DNA of 64,000 nt. Origin: Clostridiales bacterium. GTDB taxonomy: Bacteria; Bacillota; Clostridia; Oscillospirales; Oscillospiraceae. This document shows positions 16,459 to 25,614 of this stretch, one piece after another. Every line of letters begins with the position of its first letter. Positions within the stretch are counted from its first letter, which is position 1. The position numbers and the translations under genes are program-made. The notes beneath the pieces were generated by a model that was not told the DNA's origin, searched no databases, and worked only from the letters and a program-made list of their open reading frames with translations. The stretch lies in contig JAJUJI010000006.1 in the NCBI GenBank assembly GCA_029265405.1, positions 1-64,000 on the forward strand, given 5' to 3'.

Positions 16459-16701
16459 ATGAAAACAACCGGCATAGTCAGGCAGATGGATAGTCTAGGA
16501 AGGATTGTTCTCCCCATAGAATTGAGAAGAACCCTTGACATCGCGCAAAAGGATTCTCTTGAGATATATGTTGAGGAAGACAGAATCGTACTTAAAAAAT
16601 ACGAGCCTACCTGCATATTCTGCGAGAACACCAAAGACATTATCGACTATAAGGGCAAAAACATATGCCCGAGCTGCCTGCAGGAGCTGAAAAAAGTCTA
16701 A
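16459..16701 (+). CDS. AbrB/SpoVT-family transition-state regulator with zinc-ribbon-like tail
   Basis: The 80-residue protein has the AbrB swapped-hairpin DNA-binding domain (GIVRQMDSLGRIVLPIELRR, then SLEIYVEEDRIVLKKY). A C-terminal part follows with two CxxC pairs, CIFC and CPSC, likely binding one metal ion. AbrB homologues in clostridia often carry such a tail; Bacillus AbrB does not. AbrB-type proteins repress stationary-phase and sporulation genes. The start at 16459 follows AAGGAG; the in-frame ATG at 16432 has no site. Confidence 0.93.
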   Translation: MKTTGIVRQMDSLGRIVLPIELRRTLDIAQKDSLEIYVEEDRIVLKKYEPTCIFCENTKDIIDYKGKNICPSCLQELKKV

Positions 16702-16761
16702 GCAAAAGCTTTTTTCGCAAGCGGAACCCGGTATATGCAAATCCTGCTTTTTGACTAACAT

Positions 16762-16797
16762 AAAGAGGGAGGCTTCAGCCGAAGCCTCCCTCTTTAT
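16762..16797. terminator. Bidirectional terminator between abrB-like and DUF3810 genes
   Basis: AAAGAGGGAGGCTT pairs with AAGCCTCCCTCTTT, leaving a seven-base loop. The A-run before and T-run after make it work on both strands. It overlaps the last codons of the convergent DUF3810 gene. Confidence 0.85.
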
Positions 16798-17848
16798 GCC
16801 ATGCGATCAAAAGATCCACTACAGCCCCGTAGCTTTCTACCCCCAGCTCCTGTCCGTTCCCCTTAAGGAAGGAGTCGTATATTTTTTCCGTGACCTCGGC
16901 GGCTTTCGTTTCATATTTTGCCCAGTATTCGTCGTTGGCCCGTATGTCTCTTCTGACATTCGCGGGGAGAGCGTTCCACAGCTCGCGCCAAAGCGCTTCG
17001 CCGCGGCGCCGCAGGGCGGAGGACAGGTTAAGATAGCCCAGCAGCCAGCCGGAATACTCGTAATCCGGCAGCCCGCTCTCGGTGCAGGCAAGTATGGCGA
17101 CAAAGTTGGCCTCCTGCTCGGAGGCGACGCCGCGCTGGTGCGCCATCTCGTGAGCCGCAGTAACCGGTATCATGCAGGAGGGTATGTCGGCGTTGATATT
17201 GGCTTCGCCCGTAAAGGGAAAGTAGAAGCCGGTGTAGTTGAGCCTGCTCATAAGACGCGAAAGCAGCAGCGGCTTTGGGCGGGTATCCTCCGCTGCAAGA
17301 AAGGGGAATAACCTTTCCGCGCCCTGGTATACGGACTCGCTTTCGTCAAGAAGCCTGTCGAGTGCGGCGTTGAAAAGCCCGGCATCGTCCCGGTCTACGA
17401 CGGCGCCGCTTAGGGCAAGCTTATCGGCAAACAGCTTAGCCGTTGAATAAAGCTCATCCACGCCGGAGGGGGCCGGCCTTATGCCGCTTTTGTCCGCGAA
17501 GCCCTCGGCGTGGTAAGAAGCGTTTAAAAGGATGCAGAGCAAAAAATAGAGCGTAAGCAGGGCCGCCGCTGCGGCGGCCAGGCGCCGGAGAAGGGCATGC
17601 AGGCGGCGCTTGGCTTTTGCTACGGCCGCTATGCTTGAACAAACGAAAACGACTGCCGCAATGAGAGCGGCTATGAGCGTTATTTCGGCCACTGAAAAGG
17701 GAAAGGCGGAGCATAAGCGGCAGATGAAGCGCTTTACAGCAAGAGCGGCATCCGCTATTGCGGTCATTGCGGCCTTATTGGGCGTCAGAAGATGAAACGC
17801 TAAAATAAAGAGGCACATGGCGCTTGAATAAACAATGCTTTTTTTCAT
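16775..17848 (-). CDS. DUF3810 family membrane protein, metalloprotease-like
   Basis: The 357-residue protein has an N-terminal signal/TM helix and two further hydrophobic segments in the first 120 residues. A large domain then carries HEMAHQRGVASEQEANF, an HExxH motif followed by a downstream Glu that could be a third zinc ligand. DUF3810 proteins are thought to be membrane zinc peptidases, but substrates are unknown. The start at 17848 has GGGAGG 12 bases upstream; the frame extends to 17926 without a better site. It lies between abrB-like and a SleB-like hydrolase, so a cell-wall or spore role is possible. Confidence 0.85.
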   Translation of the reverse strand: MKKSIVYSSAMCLFILAFHLLTPNKAAMTAIADAALAVKRFICRLCSAFPFSVAEITLIAALIAAVVFVCSSIAAVAKAKRRLHALLRRLAAAAAALLTLYFLLCILLNASYHAEGFADKSGIRPAPSGVDELYSTAKLFADKLALSGAVVDRDDAGLFNAALDRLLDESESVYQGAERLFPFLAAEDTRPKPLLLSRLMSRLNYTGFYFPFTGEANINADIPSCMIPVTAAHEMAHQRGVASEQEANFVAILACTESGLPDYEYSGWLLGYLNLSSALRRRGEALWRELWNALPANVRRDIRANDEYWAKYETKAAEVTEKIYDSFLKGNGQELGVESYGAVVDLLIAWHKEGGFG

Positions 17849-17945
17849 ATGCAATTTTGCCTCCCTCGCAGTCATTGCCGGAGCGATTATAGCATATGGT
17901 AATACGGCAAGTATATATTGTTGCATAGCCGCCAGAAAAATCCTG

Positions 17946-17981
17946 TTGCCATTTAGTCATCATTATGTTACAATATGTAAC
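17946..17981 (+). promoter_or_regulatory. Candidate promoter with overlapping palindrome, upstream of the SleB-like gene
   Basis: TTGCCA (17946-17951) and TACAAT (17969-17974) are 17 bases apart. A palindrome GTTACA-ATA-TGTAAC (17967-17981) covers the -10 box and could be a repressor site. The gene starts about 200 bp further on. The rest of the 339-bp gap (17849-18187) is AT-rich and holds two TAACCGAAT copies 26 bases apart, and nothing else I can name. Confidence 0.4.
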
Positions 17982-18187
17982 ACTTACGGCGGTCTGGCAG
18001 CTAATAGTAATTGAATGATAACAATTGTAACCGAATAGTTTCAATTGCGCCTAACCGAATGAAGCGTTACGGATAAATTTGTATTGAAGCGCAAATAATA
18101 AGCGCCGCGGTATTAAAGGACGGTTATGCGGCAATAATTACTCACTGAAAAGACCGCTGCATAAAATTCATTTGAATGGAGAAAAGG

Positions 18188-19051
18188 ATGAAATTGAACC
18201 GGAAGAAAGGCGTCAGAGCAGGACTGCTGTCTTTTATAGCAGCCGTCATAACGGCCGTTTCGCTTCTCTCGTTTCCGGGCAGGGCAACTTTTTTGGCGGC
18301 CGCGCCGGTGACCGTCATCTTCAACGGGAAAAGCGGCGCGACCGCAGTCGCAAGCCTACTGGACAGCACGGCCTATGTGCCGCTGCGGGCCTTCTGCGCC
18401 GCCATGGACGAAACGGCGGCCATAAGCTGGGACGAAAGGACAAGGACGGCCAGCGTAAGGGCGGACGGCTTAAGCTTGAGCGTAACCGTAGGCGAAAAAT
18501 ATCTCGTTGCAAACGGCAGATATCTTTATCTTGAAAAGCCCTGCTATATCGCCGGCGGGGCGGCAATGGTGCCTGTCAGAGTGCTGGCCAAGGCCTTCGG
18601 AGCGTCGGTGAGCTGGAACGGCGAATTATGCCAGGTGTCAGTGACAAAGTGCGGCGGCGCCATAGAAAGCGGAGACACATGGTATGACAAGGAGGATCTG
18701 TACTGGCTGTCCAGGATCATAAGCGCCGAAGCCAGAGGCGAGAGCCTCGAAGGCCAGATAGCGGTAGGAAACGTGGTTCTCAATAGGGTCAAATCCTCTT
18801 TATGGCCGAATACGGTGAAGGAGGTCATATTCGACAGGAGATGCGGAGTCCAGTTTACGCCGGCGGCAAACGGAGCGATCTACAATGAACCGACAAAGAA
18901 CTCGGTCATAGCCGCAAAGCTTGCCCTGGACGGGGCCCAGGTAGCGGGAGGCAGTCTGTACTTTCTCAACGAGGCCAGGGCGACAAGCCGCTGGATTGTA
19001 AACAATTGCTCATATGTTATAAAAATAGGCTCCCATAGCTTTTACATGTGA
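18188..19051 (+). CDS. Secreted SleB-type cell wall hydrolase with copper-amine-oxidase-N-like domain
   Basis: The 287-residue protein has a signal peptide (to about residue 35). A copper amine oxidase N-like domain follows, with paired VPLRAFCAAMD and VPVRVLAKAFGA repeats common in clostridial surface proteins. The C-terminal Hydrolase_2/SleB domain starts LYWLSRIISAEARGESLEGQ, with the catalytic-type Glu in SAEA. SleB-type enzymes degrade cortex peptidoglycan during germination; this one could act on spores or vegetative wall. ATG 18188 is taken because GGAG lies 6 bases upstream; ATG 18176 overlaps that site. Confidence 0.92.
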   Translation: MKLNRKKGVRAGLLSFIAAVITAVSLLSFPGRATFLAAAPVTVIFNGKSGATAVASLLDSTAYVPLRAFCAAMDETAAISWDERTRTASVRADGLSLSVTVGEKYLVANGRYLYLEKPCYIAGGAAMVPVRVLAKAFGASVSWNGELCQVSVTKCGGAIESGDTWYDKEDLYWLSRIISAEARGESLEGQIAVGNVVLNRVKSSLWPNTVKEVIFDRRCGVQFTPAANGAIYNEPTKNSVIAAKLALDGAQVAGGSLYFLNEARATSRWIVNNCSYVIKIGSHSFYM

Positions 19052-19059
19052 GAGAAAGC

Positions 19060-19097
19060 AAAAAAGGCCGCGCCCTCCAAGGGCGCGGCCTTTTTTG
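19060..19097. terminator. Intrinsic terminator after the SleB-like gene
   Basis: AAAAAAGGCCGCGCCCT pairs with AGGGCGCGGCCTTTTTT around a short CCA loop. It works on both strands. Confidence 0.9.
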
Positions 19098-19140
19098 CCA
19101 TGTGAAAAGCGGCTGCCGCCTGGTTTTGTGTCCCGAGGTC

Positions 19141-19169
19141 TTGACAAAAGCGAAAGCACCTGTTATGAT
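19141..19169 (+). promoter_or_regulatory. Sigma-A promoter of the sodium:solute symporter gene
   Basis: TTGACA (19141-19146) and TATGAT (19164-19169) are 17 bases apart. The gene starts 63 bp after the -10 box. Confidence 0.75.
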
Positions 19170-19232
19170 TCTACTGTTCAGGGATATAAAGATTTAAATT
19201 AATGAAGATAGCATAGGAGGTTGGCTGCTGGC

Positions 19233-20741
19233 ATGTTTTTCAAAATATTTTTGCTTTTCGTATTTATCGCAATCATGATAGCCATAGGGCTCTACAGCCG
19301 GAAGAAGGCGATGAACGTCAACGACTTCGTCTTGGGAGGGCGGAACGTGGGGCCCTGGCTGACTGCCTTTTCCTACGGCACCACGTATTTTTCGGCTGTT
19401 ATTTTCGTCGGGTACGCGGGGCAGTTCGGCTGGAAATTCGGACTGGCCTCGACCTGGATAGGCTTGGGCAACGCCTTTTTGGGCAGCCTTCTTCCGTGGC
19501 TCATCCTTGGGCGGCGCACAAGGATAATGACTAACCACCTGAAAAGCGCCACCATGCCGGATTTTTTTGAAAAACGCTACAATTCCAGGGGTCTGAAGCT
19601 GGCGGCCTCGGCCATAATATTCATTTTTCTCATACCCTATACGGCCTCGCTTTACAACGGCCTGTCGCGCGTTTTCGGGATGGCCTTCAACGTGGACTAT
19701 TCCATATGCATAATCGTTATGGCCGTGCTTACGGGAGCGTACGTAATACTTGGCGGCTACATAGCCACGGCTTTGAACGACTTTGTGCAGGGCCTGATAA
19801 TGATCGCCGGGATTATAGCCGTTATTTTCACCGTTTTGAGGGGGCAGGGCGGCTTTGCGGAGGCCTTCGGTGCTCTTTCCAAGGTTCAGGACGCGGCGGT
19901 AAGCTCCCAGCCGGGCGCTTTCACCTCGCTGTTCGGACCGAGCCCCGTTTCGCTGCTTTGGGTCATCCTGCTGACCTCGTGCGGCACCTGGGGGCTCCCG
20001 CAGATGGTGCATAAGTTCTACGCCATAAAGGACGAACGCTCCATCGCAAAGGGGGCGACGGTTTCGACCATCTTTGCAATTATCATAGCTGGAGGCTGCT
20101 ACTTCATCGGCGGCTTCGGAAGACTGTTCGACGCGCCCGAGCTGCGCAACGAGGCCGGAGCGGTAATATATGACAGGATAGTTCCCAAAATGCTTTCCAG
20201 CATGCCGGACGCCCTGATAGGGCTTGTGGTGATCCTGGTGCTGTCGGCCTCCATGTCCACGCTATCGTCGCTGGTGCTTACCTCAAGCTCAACATTGACG
20301 CTGGACTTCATCAAGGGCGCCTTCGCAAAGCGGATGAGCGAGAAAAGGCAGATGCTGGTCATGCGCTCGCTGATAGTGTTCTTCATTGCCGTATCGGCGT
20401 TACTGGCCCTGATACAGTATAAGTCGGCGGTTACCTTCATAGCTCAGCTTATGGGCATTTCCTGGGGAGCTCTGGCCGGGTCCTTCCTCGCGCCCTTCCT
20501 CTATGGGCTTTATTGGAAGGGCGCCTCAAAGGCCGGCGTATACGCCAGCTTTATAACGGGCGTGGGTATAACTGTTTCTAACCTGCTTATTGGCTATATA
20601 AAGTCGCCTATAACAGCGGGGGTAATAGCCATGGGTGCGGGCCTTGTGGCGGTGCCGCTGGTATCGATGCTGACGGCGAAGCCCAGTGAAAAAAGCGTAA
20701 AGGAAGCCTTCGCCTGCTATGACGCTATGCCTACGGCATAA
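19233..20741 (+). CDS. Sodium:solute symporter family protein
   Basis: The 502-residue membrane protein has about 13 hydrophobic helices and SSS-family landmarks: DFVLGGRNVGPWLTAFSYG near the N-terminus, YVILGGYIATALNDFVQG mid-protein and STLSSLVLTSSSTL on the Na2-site helix. Members import sugars, amino acids, pantothenate or carboxylates with Na+. The substrate cannot be fixed. ATG 19233 follows AGGAGG by 12 bases; the TTG at 19221 abuts that site and is unlikely. It is a single-gene unit with its own promoter. Confidence 0.92.
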   Translation: MFFKIFLLFVFIAIMIAIGLYSRKKAMNVNDFVLGGRNVGPWLTAFSYGTTYFSAVIFVGYAGQFGWKFGLASTWIGLGNAFLGSLLPWLILGRRTRIMTNHLKSATMPDFFEKRYNSRGLKLAASAIIFIFLIPYTASLYNGLSRVFGMAFNVDYSICIIVMAVLTGAYVILGGYIATALNDFVQGLIMIAGIIAVIFTVLRGQGGFAEAFGALSKVQDAAVSSQPGAFTSLFGPSPVSLLWVILLTSCGTWGLPQMVHKFYAIKDERSIAKGATVSTIFAIIIAGGCYFIGGFGRLFDAPELRNEAGAVIYDRIVPKMLSSMPDALIGLVVILVLSASMSTLSSLVLTSSSTLTLDFIKGAFAKRMSEKRQMLVMRSLIVFFIAVSALLALIQYKSAVTFIAQLMGISWGALAGSFLAPFLYGLYWKGASKAGVYASFITGVGITVSNLLIGYIKSPITAGVIAMGAGLVAVPLVSMLTAKPSEKSVKEAFACYDAMPTA

Positions 20742-20762
20742 GGGCGGCAGGCGCAATAATAG

Positions 20763-20793
20763 AGGCGGCGGGGCGCGATGCCCCGCCGCTGTT
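20763..20793. terminator. Hairpin between the symporter gene and pnp
   Basis: GGCGGCGGGGC pairs with GCCCCGCCGC around a short GCGAT loop. It lies between two convergent genes and probably ends both transcripts, although the T-run (TGTTT) is short. Confidence 0.6.
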
Positions 20794-20804
20794 TCGCATA
20801 ATTT

Positions 20805-22934
20805 TCAGTCCTTAAAGCCCTGCTTTTCCCTCTCTTTTATTGCGTCCTTGCGCGACAGGTTCAGCCTGCCCCTTTCGTCCACGCCCAGGAACTTGACCCA
20901 GGTCATGTCGCCGACGTTGAGCACGTCCTCAACCTTTTCGGTCCTCTTGAACTCAAGATCCTTGATGTGGACCATGCCCTCCTTGCCCGGAACCAGCTCC
21001 ACAAAGGCGCCTATGGGTATTATGCGGGTGACTTTGCCGTAATATAACGCTCCGACTTCCGGCTCAAACACGATGTTTTCTATCATGCGCTTGGCGGCGA
21101 GGCAGGCTTCCATATCCACGGCGGATATGAATATGCTGCCGTCCTCCTCCACATCGACCTTGGCGCCTGATTCGGCGACGATCTTCTGTATGACCTTCCC
21201 GCCGCTGCCGATGACCTCACGTATCTTCTCGACGTCTATCTTGATGGTGAGCATCTTGGGCGCGTAGGGGGAAAGCTCCTTTCTCGGTTCGGCAATGCAG
21301 GGAAGCATGACCTCGTCGAGTATCTGTATTCTGGCCTCTCTTGTAATTTCAAGAGCGGATTTTATTATCGGATAGGTAAGCCCGTCGTTTTTAAGGTCCA
21401 TCTGTATGGCGGTGATGCCCTTCTTGGTGCCGGCCACCTTGAAATCCATCTCGCCGTGGAAGTCCTCCACGCCCTGGATGTCTATGAAGGTGGTCCAGCG
21501 GTCCCCGTCGGTTATAAGGCCGCAGGAGATGCCGGCCACGGGCGCGGATATCGGGACGCCGGCGTCCATCAGGGCGAGCGTGGAGCCGCATACGGAGCCC
21601 TGGGAGGTGGAGCCGTTGGAGGACAGCACCTCTGAAACAAGGCGTATGGTATAGGGGAAATCGTCTACGGAGGGTATGACAGGTTCGAGAGCCTTTTCGG
21701 CCAGCGCGCCGTGGCCTATTTCGCGGCGGCTGGAGCTCCTTGAGCCCTTGGCCTCGCCTGTGGAGAAGCCGGGAAAATTGTAGTGGTGCATGAAGCGCTT
21801 GCCCTCCTCCTCCCATATGGTGTCGAGCTTCTGCTCGGCGGCGAGGGTATCCAGAGTGGCTATGGTCAGCACCTGGGTCTGGCCTCTTGTGAACAGGCCG
21901 GAGCCGTGCACGCGGGGAATGACACCCACCTCGGCCGCAAGCGGGCGGATCTGGTTCATCGCGCGCCCGTCCACGCGCTTGCCGTCAAGCAGCCAGTGCT
22001 TGACAACGTGCTTTTGGAGGCGGTAGAAGCACTCCTCCATGTATTGCTCCATGTTGGGGTACTTTTCAAGAAGCTCCTCGTTCATCCGCGTGTGCAGCGC
22101 GTTTATCCTCTCCTCGCGGACGTTCTTGTCGTCCGTATCCATGCAGAACTCAACGTCCTTGAGGTATCTCTCCAGCAGCTCGGCGTAAAGCTCGTTGTCA
22201 AAATTGGCCTGGGCGTAGCTGAATTTCGGCTTGCCTATTTCTTCGACCATACGGTTGATAAGGGCTATTACGGGCTTTACTGTTTCATGGGCCTTGATAA
22301 TGCCCTCGTACATGATATCGTCGGGCACCTCCTTGGCCGCGGCCTCAATCATGACTATTTTTTCCATGGTGGCCGCCACGGTCACGGCCATCTGGGAGAC
22401 CTTGCGCTGCTCCGAGGTCGGGTTGAAAAGGTAGTTTTCCCCGTCCCAGCCCAGAACGACGCCGCCGAGAGGCCCGTTCCAGGGAACGTCGGATATCGCG
22501 GTGGCCGCGCTGGCGCCAAGCATGGCGGTTATCTCGGGCGAGCAGTCGGGGTCTACGGACAGGACCGTGCAGGTGACAACCACGTCGTTCCTGAGGTCGG
22601 AGGGGAACAGGGGGCGCATGGGCCTGTCGATCAGGCGGGAGGCAAGTATGCCCTTCTCGGACGGGCGGCCTTCCCTGCGCAGGAAGCCCCCCGGAATGCG
22701 GCCTACGGAGTACAGCTTTTCCTCGAAATCCACGTTGAGGGGGAAGTAATCCACTCCGTCCTTGGGCCTCGGGGAAGCAGTCACGCAGGCCAAAACGGTG
22801 GTGTCGCCGTATTTTGTCAGTACGGCGGCGTTGCAAAGCTCGGCAAGCTTGCCGGTTTCAAAGGTGAGGGTGCGGCCGGCAAAATCGATGGAATACTTTT
22901 TCTCGTTTGGGAATTCTCTTCTGGTGATGATCAT
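20805..22934 (-). CDS. pnp: Polyribonucleotide nucleotidyltransferase (PNPase)
   Basis: PNPase degrades RNA 3' to 5' by phosphorolysis and is a central part of the degradosome. The 709-residue protein has both RNase PH domains (RIPGGFLRREGRPSEKG; VLSSNGSTSQGSVCGSTLA), the helical linker, a KH domain with GSGGKVIQKI and a C-terminal S1 domain. The start at 22934 has AAAGGA 6 bases upstream; the in-frame extension to 23009 lacks a site. It lies behind rpsO, the conserved rpsO-pnp order. Confidence 0.98.
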   Translation of the reverse strand: MIITRREFPNEKKYSIDFAGRTLTFETGKLAELCNAAVLTKYGDTTVLACVTASPRPKDGVDYFPLNVDFEEKLYSVGRIPGGFLRREGRPSEKGILASRLIDRPMRPLFPSDLRNDVVVTCTVLSVDPDCSPEITAMLGASAATAISDVPWNGPLGGVVLGWDGENYLFNPTSEQRKVSQMAVTVAATMEKIVMIEAAAKEVPDDIMYEGIIKAHETVKPVIALINRMVEEIGKPKFSYAQANFDNELYAELLERYLKDVEFCMDTDDKNVREERINALHTRMNEELLEKYPNMEQYMEECFYRLQKHVVKHWLLDGKRVDGRAMNQIRPLAAEVGVIPRVHGSGLFTRGQTQVLTIATLDTLAAEQKLDTIWEEEGKRFMHHYNFPGFSTGEAKGSRSSSRREIGHGALAEKALEPVIPSVDDFPYTIRLVSEVLSSNGSTSQGSVCGSTLALMDAGVPISAPVAGISCGLITDGDRWTTFIDIQGVEDFHGEMDFKVAGTKKGITAIQMDLKNDGLTYPIIKSALEITREARIQILDEVMLPCIAEPRKELSPYAPKMLTIKIDVEKIREVIGSGGKVIQKIVAESGAKVDVEEDGSIFISAVDMEACLAAKRMIENIVFEPEVGALYYGKVTRIIPIGAFVELVPGKEGMVHIKDLEFKRTEKVEDVLNVGDMTWVKFLGVDERGRLNLSRKDAIKEREKQGFKD

Positions 22935-23080
22935 TTTTGTCCTTTCCACGGAGAGGGCGGGTTTTTGCCCGCAGTCTTTAACACTTGAAAAAACTCTGAC
23001 GCATGTCAAAAGCGGCGTCAGGGCTTTTTCAACTGCTAAAGACCTTGTCTTCTCCGTTCTGATGATTATTATCGTTTTAA

Positions 23081-23117
23081 GGGCCGCTCCGTCACGGTAA
23101 AAAAGACAGAACGGCCC
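23081..23117 (-). promoter_or_regulatory. Stem-loop between rpsO and pnp
   Basis: GGGCCGCTCCG (23081-23091) pairs with CAGAACGGCCC (23107-23117), allowing two G-U pairs, around a 15-base loop. There is no U-run after it, so it is more likely a processing or partial-termination element than a full terminator. In E. coli an RNase III hairpin at this junction controls pnp. Confidence 0.5.
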
Positions 23118-23125
23118 CTAACAAC

Positions 23126-23392
23126 TTACTTTCTGATGCCCAGCTTGTTTATGCAGGCTCTGTAGCGCTCGATGTCCTTCTTGGCAAGATAGTCCAGCAG
23201 GTTCCTGCGCTTGCCTATCATCTTGAACAGGCCGCGGCGGGAATGATTGTCCTTGATGTGGGTCTTTAGATGCTCGGTAAGGATGTTGATGCGCTCGGTG
23301 AGTATGGCTATCTGCACCTCTGGGGAGCCGGTGTCCTTCTCATGGACGCGGTTGCTTTCGATAACGGCGGTTTTCTGTTCCTTCTGGAGCAT
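23126..23392 (-). CDS. rpsO: 30S ribosomal protein S15
   Basis: S15 binds 16S rRNA early in 30S assembly. The 88-residue protein has the standard length and motifs: [20 protein letters not shown], then [20 protein letters not shown], then [14 protein letters not shown] 23392 gives exactly the family length; the frame upstream to 23587 is leader, not coding. Its leader (about 135 nt from the predicted start site) could hold the S15 autoregulatory structure seen in many bacteria, but I could not prove a fold. Confidence 0.98.
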   Translation of the reverse strand: MLQKEQKTAVIESNRVHEKDTGSPEVQIAILTERINILTEHLKTHIKDNHSRRGLFKMIGKRRNLLDYLAKKDIERYRACINKLGIRK

Positions 23393-23532
23393 GGCAAATG
23401 CAATTCCTTTCCTTTTGCTCCGCCCAACGGGCCGGGTAATGGAGGGAAAGGGGCTTATCCCAAAACTCAGCCGGGGGCGTTTTTGCAATAATTTTGAATT
23501 TAATTGAATATGCTTAGTTTCATAAGCAAGGT

Positions 23533-23561
23533 ATTTTACCATACCGCTTTCAGGTTGTAAA
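23533..23561 (-). promoter_or_regulatory. Promoter of the rpsO-pnp unit
   Basis: On the minus strand TTTACA (23561-23556) and TAAAAT (23538-23533) are 17 bases apart. It sits in the 313-bp gap 23393-23705, which holds this leader and the divergent ymdB promoter. Confidence 0.6.
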
Positions 23562-23607
23562 TAGCATTTATCCGGCTTTATCGGCAATCATAAATAAAAA
23601 TTGCGTG

Positions 23608-23637
23608 TTGCGCCGAGGCGCTTAAAAATGGTATAAC
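23608..23637 (+). promoter_or_regulatory. Possible promoter of the ymdB-like gene
   Basis: TTGCGC (23608-23613) and TATAAC (23632-23637) are 18 bases apart, 68 bp before the start codon. Confidence 0.4.
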
Positions 23638-23705
23638 ATAGACGGCAATCCGCGCCGCATATAAGCGGCTTCGGAGCTGGCCTGACAAGCGAAAGGAGCG
23701 GACGG

Positions 23706-24482
23706 ATGCCTTTTAGAGTGCTTGCCGTTGGCGATATAGTATCAAAAAGCGGCATCGATATTTTTACCCGCCGGATAAGGAGCCTTAAAAGGCTCAAGGG
23801 CATAGACTTCACCGTCGTCAACGGGGAGAACGCCGCCGGACTCGGCATAACCGCCGCGCAGGCCGAGGCGCTGCTGGACGCGGGTGCCGACGTGATAACG
23901 CTTGGAAACCATACCTTCAACCGGGCCGATATTTCCGCTTTTCTCGACGGCTGCCGGTATATATTGAGGCCGGCCAATTTTGCCCCCCAGGTCCCGGGGC
24001 GCGGCTGGGGGCTTTATGACTCGGGCTTCGGCAAGCTTCTCGTGGTCAACCTCATAGGGCGCTGCGGAATGGAATTCGGGCCGGACAACCCTTTTCTGGA
24101 GATCGACAGGATACTGAGGTCGGAAAAAGCCCGCTTTACGCTGGTGGATTTCCACGCGGAGGCGACGTCGGAAAAAATAGCCATGTCATTCCATCTGGAC
24201 GGGCGCGTTTCTGCCCTGTGGGGTACGCATACGCACGTGCAGACTGCCGACGCTACAGTTTGCCCCAAAGGAACGGGTTATATTACCGATTTGGGCATGA
24301 CGGGCGCAAAAATGTCGGTCCTGGGCGTCAAGCCGGAGGCCTCCGTTTCAATGTTTCTGGGCAATCCCCGCCAGCGCTTCGAGGCGGAGGAGGGGCCCGC
24401 AAAAATGGAGTGCGCCGTTTTTGAGCTGGACGAGAAAACGGGACTGTGCAGCGGCGTGGAGCCGCTGAGGATAGAGGACTGA
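23706..24482 (+). CDS. ymdB: YmdB-family metallophosphoesterase (2',3'-cyclic nucleotide phosphodiesterase)
   Basis: YmdB homologues are di-iron phosphodiesterases that hydrolyse 2',3'-cyclic nucleotides and affect RNA levels, biofilm and motility in Bacillus. The 258-residue protein has the metal-ligand motifs: GDIV (Asp10), VVNGENA (Glu41, Asn42), TLGNHTF (Asn68), DFHAEATSEK and WGTHTHVQTAD. AAAGGAG lies upstream of the ATG. It precedes an SbcD/SbcC-like pair by 43 bp and may be cotranscribed. Confidence 0.93.
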   Translation: MPFRVLAVGDIVSKSGIDIFTRRIRSLKRLKGIDFTVVNGENAAGLGITAAQAEALLDAGADVITLGNHTFNRADISAFLDGCRYILRPANFAPQVPGRGWGLYDSGFGKLLVVNLIGRCGMEFGPDNPFLEIDRILRSEKARFTLVDFHAEATSEKIAMSFHLDGRVSALWGTHTHVQTADATVCPKGTGYITDLGMTGAKMSVLGVKPEASVSMFLGNPRQRFEAEEGPAKMECAVFELDEKTGLCSGVEPLRIED

Positions 24483-24525
24483 ATTAAGGCGTAATGTTAA
24501 AAGTATACCGGAAGGGAAGAACGGC

Positions 24526-25611
24526 ATGATCAAAATTTTGCACGCGGCGGATTTTCACTTGGACTCGCCCTTCGCCGCCCTGCCGGAGGACAAGGCGGCC
24601 GCGAGGAGGCGCGAGCAGAGGGAGCTGCTGACGCTCCTTGCCGACAGGGCGGCCGGAGCGGACCTTGTGCTCCTGTCCGGCGATCTGTTCGACAGCGGCA
24701 GGGCCTACGTGGAAACGGCGGAGGCGCTGGCCGAATTTTTCGGCAAAATCAAGGCCAGGATTTTCATCTCGCCGGGAAACCACGATTTCTATGCCCCTAA
24801 AAGCCCTTACGCGCATATGAGGCTGGGCGAAAACGTGCATGTTTTCACCTCTCCCCAGCCCTACGGGGTAGAGGTGGAGGAGCTGGGCTGCGTCGTATGG
24901 GGCGCGGCCTTCACCTCGGAACGGGCCGAGCCGCCGCTGCGCGGCTTCAAGGTGCACGACAGCGGAAAAATCAACATAATGACGCTCCACGGCGACACCT
25001 CTTTTCCGGACAGCCCCTACGGGTACATAAGCCGGGCGGATATTGAGGAGAGCGGGCTGGACTATCTGGCCCTGGGCCATATCCATTCCTTCGGCGGCGT
25101 GCAGAGGGCGGGGAAAACCTATTGGGCATATCCCGGCTGCACCTTGGGCAGAGGCTTCGACGAAACGGGAGAAAAGGGGATAATAACCGGCGCGGTCGGA
25201 AAAGGGCGCTGCGAGCTTGAGTTCCGCCCGCTCGGAGGCAGAAGGTACGGGCTTGTTTCGATAGACCTGAGCGGCGCGGCGGACGCTGCGGAAGCGGTGC
25301 TTGCGGCGCTGCCGGGAGGGACGGAGAGGGACGTGTACCGGATCGTCCTGACGGGTCGAAGGAGCGAAAGGCCTAAGCTCGACGAGCTCCGCGCCGCCAT
25401 TTGCGGCAGGTTCGATTATGTGGAGCTGCTGGACGAAACCAGGCCTGGCGCAGACGTCTGGGCGGCGGCTGGCGAGGATACTCTGAAAGGTAATTTTCTC
25501 AGGATACTGAAAAGCAGGTACGACGCGGCAAAAGGGGAGGAAGAGAGAAAGGAAATCATGCTTGCCGCCCGCTTCGGCCTTGCCGCTCTTGAGTACAGGG
25601 AGGAAATTTGA
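24526..25611 (+). CDS. SbcD/YhaO-like metallophosphoesterase (DNA repair exonuclease family)
   Basis: The 361-residue protein has a calcineurin-like core with HAADFHLDSPF at the N-terminus, LSGDLFDSG, SPGNHDFYAP, LHGDTSF and LGHIHSFGG. These are the Mre11/SbcD metal motifs. A C-terminal domain of about 130 residues follows, as in SbcD/YhaO. It should form a complex with the ATPase encoded 3 bp downstream, cutting DNA ends or hairpins. GGAAGGGAAG lies upstream of the ATG. Confidence 0.9.
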   Translation: MIKILHAADFHLDSPFAALPEDKAAARRREQRELLTLLADRAAGADLVLLSGDLFDSGRAYVETAEALAEFFGKIKARIFISPGNHDFYAPKSPYAHMRLGENVHVFTSPQPYGVEVEELGCVVWGAAFTSERAEPPLRGFKVHDSGKINIMTLHGDTSFPDSPYGYISRADIEESGLDYLALGHIHSFGGVQRAGKTYWAYPGCTLGRGFDETGEKGIITGAVGKGRCELEFRPLGGRRYGLVSIDLSGAADAAEAVLAALPGGTERDVYRIVLTGRRSERPKLDELRAAICGRFDYVELLDETRPGADVWAAAGEDTLKGNFLRILKSRYDAAKGEEERKEIMLAARFGLAALEYREEI

Positions 25612-25614
25612 CCT

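Noticed and set aside
21783-22988. 401-residue open frame opposite pnp
   Set aside because: It lies wholly antisense to a clear pnp gene, has no ribosome-binding site and reads as low-complexity His/Gly/Val-rich sequence, so it is a GC-driven shadow.
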